DNA of 9,452 bases from Clostridia bacterium (GTDB lineage Bacteria; Bacillota; Clostridia; Christensenellales; Borkfalkiaceae): positions 1 to 9,452 of the forward strand of contig CAAFZH010000024.1 in the NCBI GenBank assembly GCA_900767495.1, read 5' to 3'. Below the pieces are notes generated by a model. It was not told the DNA's origin. It ran no database searches and was given only the letters and a program-made list of their open reading frames with translations. Of this stretch, positions 5,620 through 9,452 are shown piece after piece. Position numbers and translations under genes: made by a program. Within the stretch, counting starts at the first letter, position 1. Every line of letters starts with the position of its first letter.

Positions 5620-7620
5620 TTAGTTATTCTGATTATTTTCGGGTTTTTCTTCCGTCTTTTCCTCGGTCTTTTCCTCGGTCTTTTCTGCCGATTGAGTTTC
5701 GCCGACTTTGCTTACCCTTTCAAACGGATTGTTAGACGAGTGTTTTTCGCGGTTTTCGATATAATCGCCTACCGCCGCGGCGTCCGCACCGCTCATAATC
5801 ATATCCACTTCGTCCTGATAAATGGTTTCGTTTTCGATAAGCACGCGAGCCATTACGTCGAGAAGTTTCTTGTTTTCGGACAAGAGTTCGGTGGCTTTTT
5901 TATGCGCCTCTTTTACGATACGTTCGATCTCGCCGTCGATAAGCGCAGCCATGCTCTCGCTGTAATTGGCGCGGGTCTGATAATCTCTTCCCACGAAAAT
6001 CTGGTCGTTGTCGCCGTAGTTTACGGGTCCGACCTTTTCGCTCATACCCCACTCGGTAACCATTTTTCTCGCGCGCTCGGTAACTACGCTTATGTCGTTG
6101 GACGCGCCCGCGGAAATATCCTTAATAATAAGTTCTTCGGCAACTCTGCCGCCGAGCGTCATTACTATATCGTCTAAAAGTTTAGCCTTGCCGAGGTGAT
6201 TATCGTCGCTATCGGGGCGGGTCATGGTATAACCGGCAGCCCTTCCGCGCGGAATTATAGAAACCTCCTGAACGGGGTCGCAGTTGGGCAAAAGTTTTGC
6301 GAGTATCGCGTGGCCCGATTCGTGATAAGCGGTTATGCGCTTATCGGTTTCGGTAACGAGTCTGCTCTTCTTTTGCGGTCCCATAATAACCTTATTTATA
6401 GCCTCGTACAGGTCGATATTCGTAATAGCCTTTTCGTCGTTACGCGCGGCAAGGATAGCCGCCTCGTTCATAAGGTTTGCAAGATCCGCGCCCGAGAAAC
6501 CCGCGGTCATACGAGCGAGAACCTTAAAGTTTACGTCGATTGCAAGCGGTTTGTTACGGGAGTGAACTTTAAGAATTTGCTCTCTTCCGCGAACGTCGGG
6601 CATATTTACGTAAATCTGACGGTCGAACCTGCCCGGACGAAGAAGCGCGGGATCGAGTATATCGGCTCTGTTGGTAGCCGCTATTATAATGATACCCTCG
6701 TTAGCCTCGAAACCGTCCATCTGAACGAGAAGTTGGTTTAAAGTCTGTTCTCTTTCGTCGTTGCCGCCGCCGAGTCCCGCTCCGCGCTGACGACCTACCG
6801 CGTCGATTTCATCGATAAAGACTATGCAGGGCATACTCTTTTTAGCCATACTGAACAAGTCGCGGACGCGGCTTGCGCCTACGCCGACGAACATCTCGAC
6901 GAAGTCCGAACCGCTTATGGAAAAGAACGGAACGTTCGCCTCGCCCGCAACGGCTTTGGCAAACAAAGTTTTACCCGTTCCCGGAGGGCCCACGAGCAGA
7001 ACGCCCTTGGGGATTCTTGCGCCGAGCGCCGAGAATTTACGCGGATTTTTCAAAAATTCTACGACTTCTTTAAGTTCTTCTTTCTCTTCTTCCGCGCCCG
7101 CGACGTCGGTAAATCTTACTTTTACGTTCTGATTGACGCGCGCTTTGGTCTTACCGAAGTCGAGCGCGCCCTTACCGCCGCCGTTCATCTGGCGCATTAA
7201 AAACATAAATACCGCCACGCCGAGCGCGAGCATAATGAGCGGCATTACAAGACTCGACCAGAACGAACCCGAGTTGGGATCGGCGCAGTCTATGGTAACG
7301 CCGTTGATTTTAAGCACGTCAACTTCGCGCATAAACGCGTCGGCGGGAAATAAACTCGCCTTATATTTAAGTCTGCCGTTTTTATCGTACCCCTTTAAAG
7401 CGTAAGTTTCAAAACGAACGGTCTTTATTTCGAGATTATCTTTGTTAGCGGTGTCGAATTTGATGTCGTTATCCTCGTAGACTATACCCGCTTTTGCAAA
7501 AAATTCGGTAGTGGTAAGCGTGTTAGCCCTGTTCATGAACACGCCCGCCAAAGCAAGCAGTCCGAGTACGGCTATTGCTACGGTAACTACCGCTACTATA
7601 GTTTTGGTTGATTTTTTCAT
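5620..7620 (-). CDS. ftsH: ATP-dependent zinc metalloprotease FtsH
   Basis: FtsH is a membrane-anchored AAA+ protease that forms hexamers and degrades misfolded membrane proteins and some regulators. The 666 residues show an N-terminal membrane helix (about 8-28), an extracytoplasmic domain (about 30-120) and a second helix (about 123-142). The AAA module has Walker A GPPGTGKT at 211-218, Walker B IVFIDEID at 266-273 and a second region of homology at 315-334 with arginines R328 and R331. The zinc site is HESGH at 433-437, with Asp509 in GASNDI as the likely third ligand. The tail ends in TEEK repeats. Nothing catalytic is missing. The start at 7620 is chosen over an open extension to 7749 because GGGAGG lies 4 bases upstream and [11 protein letters not shown] begins the first helix. 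The gene lies between the cvpA-like gene and parB, all on one strand. Confidence 0.97.
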   Translation of the reverse strand: MKKSTKTIVAVVTVAIAVLGLLALAGVFMNRANTLTTTEFFAKAGIVYEDNDIKFDTANKDNLEIKTVRFETYALKGYDKNGRLKYKASLFPADAFMREVDVLKINGVTIDCADPNSGSFWSSLVMPLIMLALGVAVFMFLMRQMNGGGKGALDFGKTKARVNQNVKVRFTDVAGAEEEKEELKEVVEFLKNPRKFSALGARIPKGVLLVGPPGTGKTLFAKAVAGEANVPFFSISGSDFVEMFVGVGASRVRDLFSMAKKSMPCIVFIDEIDAVGRQRGAGLGGGNDEREQTLNQLLVQMDGFEANEGIIIIAATNRADILDPALLRPGRFDRQIYVNMPDVRGREQILKVHSRNKPLAIDVNFKVLARMTAGFSGADLANLMNEAAILAARNDEKAITNIDLYEAINKVIMGPQKKSRLVTETDKRITAYHESGHAILAKLLPNCDPVQEVSIIPRGRAAGYTMTRPDSDDNHLGKAKLLDDIVMTLGGRVAEELIIKDISAGASNDISVVTERARKMVTEWGMSEKVGPVNYGDNDQIFVGRDYQTRANYSESMAALIDGEIERIVKEAHKKATELLSENKKLLDVMARVLIENETIYQDEVDMIMSGADAAAVGDYIENREKHSSNNPFERVSKVGETQSAEKTEEKTEEKTEEKPENNQNN

Positions 7621-7720
7621 TAAGCCTCCCGTTTGCCCGTCGCGAAAAATTTTGCCGCTTATACTGCGGACAAACCTAAACAGTATATCATTATATAAAG
7701 TATATAAAGTTTCGTATAAT

Positions 7721-7749
7721 ATATTATCACAAATTTTTTTAAAACACAA
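7721..7749 (-). promoter_or_regulatory. Possible ftsH promoter
   Basis: On the minus strand TTGTGT (7749-7744), a 17-bp spacer and TAATAT (7726-7721), preceded by TGA, form the best promoter-like pair upstream of ftsH. The surrounding 7681-7740 is very A/T-rich and holds other TATAAT-like sites, so the choice is uncertain. Confidence 0.35.
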
Positions 7750-7751
7750 TT

Positions 7752-7771
7752 AAAAAAAGCGCGCTGACGCG
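7752..7771 (-). terminator. Weak terminator-like hairpin in the cvpA-ftsH spacer
   Basis: On the minus strand CGCG-TCAG-CGCG is followed by C and seven T. The stem is only 4 bp, so this may be a backup terminator, the end of a short transcript, or chance. Confidence 0.3.
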
Positions 7772-7853
7772 ATTTTTGCTAATTTTAATTGCTTTTCACT
7801 TATATAATGCCCAACTCTCACTCTATTATTTACGATACTTGCGCACGCGATAT

Positions 7854-7882
7854 AAAAAAAGCGTCGGAATTTCTTCCGACGC
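7854..7882 (-). terminator. Intrinsic terminator of the cvpA-like gene
   Basis: A perfect 9-bp stem GCGTCGGAA/TTCCGACGC (7861-7869 with 7874-7882, 4-base loop) is followed on the minus strand by seven T. It starts 15 bases after the stop codon and separates this gene from ftsH. Confidence 0.9.
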
Positions 7883-7897
7883 GTAAACTTCGTTTAT

Positions 7898-8533
7898 TTA
7901 AGCGGCAACCTTACCTATGATAAAGTTGATAAGTTCCCAAAGGTAATCGCCTATTTTGTTTACGTATTCCATTAAATACTTGCCTACTACAAGACCGTTA
8001 GCCATCTGGTCGTCGAAGAAAGTCTTTACCGCGGCGATATTAGGTGCGAGGACTCTCTCGGTCAAAAGTAAAAGACCTACGAGAATGATAGCCGCCCATG
8101 CAACGGCGTATATAAGACCTAAAACGCGGTCGAACACGTTGATAACGGGCATATCCGCAATGGGGAACACGATTTTTTTGAGAAGATTGAACAAAAGACC
8201 GACTACTATCGAAATAAGTATAAACACGACGAGTTTGAAAACGTATTCCGATAACAAAAGACCCGCGGTTTTACCCACGCTTTCGGCATAACTGCCGAGT
8301 ATGTTCTTAATGAACGCCGCCTTATTTATTAAGTCCGCAAAAGCGTTAACCCAATCTCTGAAGAAAGCAAGGTTACCGTAAAGCAAATCGTAAACGGGCT
8401 TTACGAGGAAGAATCCGCCGATAATCGCGGCAAAGAAACTCAAAAATTTAAATATCTGGCGCGCAAACCCCTTAAAAACGCCGATAAGCGCAAAGGCGAG
8501 CAACACTACGCCGCATACGATATCAATAATCAT
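7898..8533 (-). CDS. CvpA family membrane protein
   Basis: This 211-residue protein fits the CvpA family, named for a membrane protein needed for colicin V production in E. coli; its role in Gram-positive bacteria is poorly defined. It has four main membrane segments at about 4-20, 28-44, 98-119 and 138-157, with the family's glycine/lysine/arginine pattern after the first (IGVFKGFARQIFKF) and FDRVLGLIYA at the fourth (134-143). A C-terminal amphipathic tail follows. The start at 8533 is preferred over a longer reading to 8611 because GGAGGT lies 7 bases upstream and MIIDIVCGVVLL is the usual family start. It is divergent from yyaC across a 222-bp A/T-rich spacer and has its own terminator. 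I could not pick a convincing promoter. Confidence 0.85.
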   Translation of the reverse strand: MIIDIVCGVVLLAFALIGVFKGFARQIFKFLSFFAAIIGGFFLVKPVYDLLYGNLAFFRDWVNAFADLINKAAFIKNILGSYAESVGKTAGLLLSEYVFKLVVFILISIVVGLLFNLLKKIVFPIADMPVINVFDRVLGLIYAVAWAAIILVGLLLLTERVLAPNIAAVKTFFDDQMANGLVVGKYLMEYVNKIGDYLWELINFIIGKVAA

Positions 8534-8678
8534 TTCACTAACCTCCGATAACTCGTTAAAAATCCGTTGTTCTGTACCGCAACTAAAAAACTTTGCAATA
8601 AATCCGAGCAAAATTATCGCGTAACAATAATAGACAACCGTTTTTTTACGAATTATATTTTAAGTTTCAATTATAACT

Positions 8679-8706
8679 TTGACTATATTCTATCACATAT
8701 TAAAAA
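8679..8706 (+). promoter_or_regulatory. Possible promoter of yyaC
   Basis: TTGACT (8679-8684) and TAAAAA (8701-8706), 16 bp apart, form a fair sigma-A-like pair. Overlapping it, CATATTA (8696-8702) matches the CATNNTA core of forespore sigma -10 elements, though no convincing matching -35 is present. Confidence 0.3.
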
Positions 8707-8755
8707 ATTTTGCAAGCAAGTTTACAAAATAATTTGCAGGAAATAATAATATATT

Positions 8756-9277
8756 ATGAAAAACACGAGTTACAGCGTAGACAACGCGCACGCAAAGCGC
8801 GGAATAACCGTTTTTTTGCGCGAAACCTTCGGCGAAAAGCCGCCCGTTATCGCCTGCATAGGCACCGACGCCGTTATAGGCGACAGTTTAGGACCTCTGG
8901 TGGGCAGTTTTTGCGAGGATAAACTTAAAGGCAGGACCTTTGTTTACGGCACTTTTTCGCACCCCGTTACGGCTATGGAAGTAGAGCCGCTAGTTAAATT
9001 TTTGAAAGCCGTTCATCCCGACGTGAAAATTCTCGCGATAGACGCCGCCGTCGGCAGCGAAGAAGAAATAGGCACGGTTAAAATGAGCGATAAGCCGCTT
9101 AAACCCGGCGCGGGAGTGGATAAAAACTTACTCTCTGTCGGCGACGCCAGCGTAATAGCGGTAGTGGCGGCGCGATCAGGCACGGGTTCGCTCGCCGCGG
9201 TAAGACTTTCGCGGGTGTACGAGGCGGCAAAAGTAATAGCCGACGGAATTTGCGACTATTATTCACAAGTTACGTAA
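8756..9277 (+). CDS. yyaC: YyaC family sporulation protein (DUF1256)
   Basis: This 173-residue protein matches the YyaC/DUF1256 family, which is restricted to spore formers and related in fold to the germination protease GPR and to hydrogenase-maturation proteases. The hallmark IGTDAVIGDSLGPLVG is at 35-50, with Asp38 and Asp43. VYGTFSHPVTA is at 63-73, LAIDAAVG at 93-100 with Asp96, and PGAGVDKNLLSVGD at 117-130. It is presumably a peptidase-like protein acting during sporulation; the substrate is unknown. The length is usual for the family. The ATG is supported by the family start, but the ribosome binding site is weak (AGGAA, about 14 bases upstream). In Bacillus subtilis yyaC is next to soj-spo0J, so the nearby parB fits. 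No separate terminator follows; a repeat with a long inverted repeat begins 26 bases after the stop. Confidence 0.92.
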   Translation: MKNTSYSVDNAHAKRGITVFLRETFGEKPPVIACIGTDAVIGDSLGPLVGSFCEDKLKGRTFVYGTFSHPVTAMEVEPLVKFLKAVHPDVKILAIDAAVGSEEEIGTVKMSDKPLKPGAGVDKNLLSVGDASVIAVVAARSGTGSLAAVRLSRVYEAAKVIADGICDYYSQVT

Positions 9278-9303
9278 AATATATACGCCTTGTCAGTTCT
9301 TCG

Positions 9304-9452
9304 GTGGGATTCTTCACTTCGTTCAGAATGACGTATAAAGAAAAGCGCGTCATATTGAGCGTTAGCGAAATATCCCACGACTAAAGTGAAAAGTATATGC
9401 CTTGCGGAAACTCACCCTCCCGGGAGATTGCGTCGCTGCGCTCGCAAAGACA
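9304..9452. repeat. Dispersed repeat cluster after yyaC, cut by the window end
   Basis: The inverted repeat 9304-9333 / 9348-9378 has the same two arms as 4601-4699 but in the opposite arrangement, GTGGGA outermost and CGTCAT inside. Bases 9379-9400 (GACTAAAGTGAAAAGTATAT) are the reverse complement of 4647-4668 with one change. Bases 9413-9452 are another copy of the CACCCTCCCGGGAG module, in the ATTGCGTCGCT variant. The hairpin may serve as the 3' end of the yyaC message. Confidence 0.8.

Noticed and set aside
5566..6741. Long plus-strand open frames opposite ftsH
   Set aside because: They lie antisense to a fully conserved FtsH, lack ribosome binding sites and have no recognisable motifs.
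1..9452. parS site for ParB
   Set aside because: I scanned for TGTTTCACGTGAAACA-like palindromes and saw no convincing match.

Overview
The window reads as chromosomal DNA of a spore-forming clostridial (Bacillota) lineage. The grounds are a YyaC-family sporulation protein, a ParB, a Gram-positive-style lipoprotein, mostly GGAGG-type ribosome binding sites and sigma-A-type promoters. Intergenic DNA is crowded with short dispersed repeats of the kind often seen in uncultured gut Clostridia; that habitat is an inference. I see no phage, plasmid, IS transposase, CRISPR array, tRNA or rRNA.

Layout: 1-245 is a mosaic of dispersed repeats. A large lipoprotein of unknown function (335-2311, minus) follows, with its own terminator, a good promoter and a structured 5' leader. 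The stretch 2312-2983 holds that leader, a doubtful 37-codon ORF, and two repeat elements. A CPBP-family membrane protease (2984-3757, minus) appears to be transcribed as a leaderless mRNA. Divergently from it, a strong promoter drives a 28-codon ORF and a three-helix membrane protein of unknown function (4001-4465, plus), closed by a 19-bp perfect terminator stem. A repeat cluster fills the convergent gap (4546-4749) before parB.

The right half is a housekeeping cluster: cvpA-like (7898-8533), ftsH (5620-7620) and parB (4771-5571), all on the minus strand, with yyaC (8756-9277) divergent from the cvpA-like gene. FtsH and ParB are probably co-transcribed, separated by a 13-bp hairpin and 48 bases; the cvpA-like gene has its own terminator before ftsH. 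ParB near yyaC recalls the origin-proximal spo0J-yyaC neighbourhood of Bacillus, so the window may lie near the replication origin (inference). No parA and no parS-like site is visible here.

The most interesting material is not a large gene cassette. It is (i) the small ORF whose two flanking ribosome binding sites sit in an 11-bp inverted repeat, upstream of an unknown membrane protein, (ii) the lipoprotein leader with mutually exclusive pairings, and (iii) dispersed repeats whose sequence variants keep their internal base pairing by compensating changes and which sit mainly at gene 3' ends.
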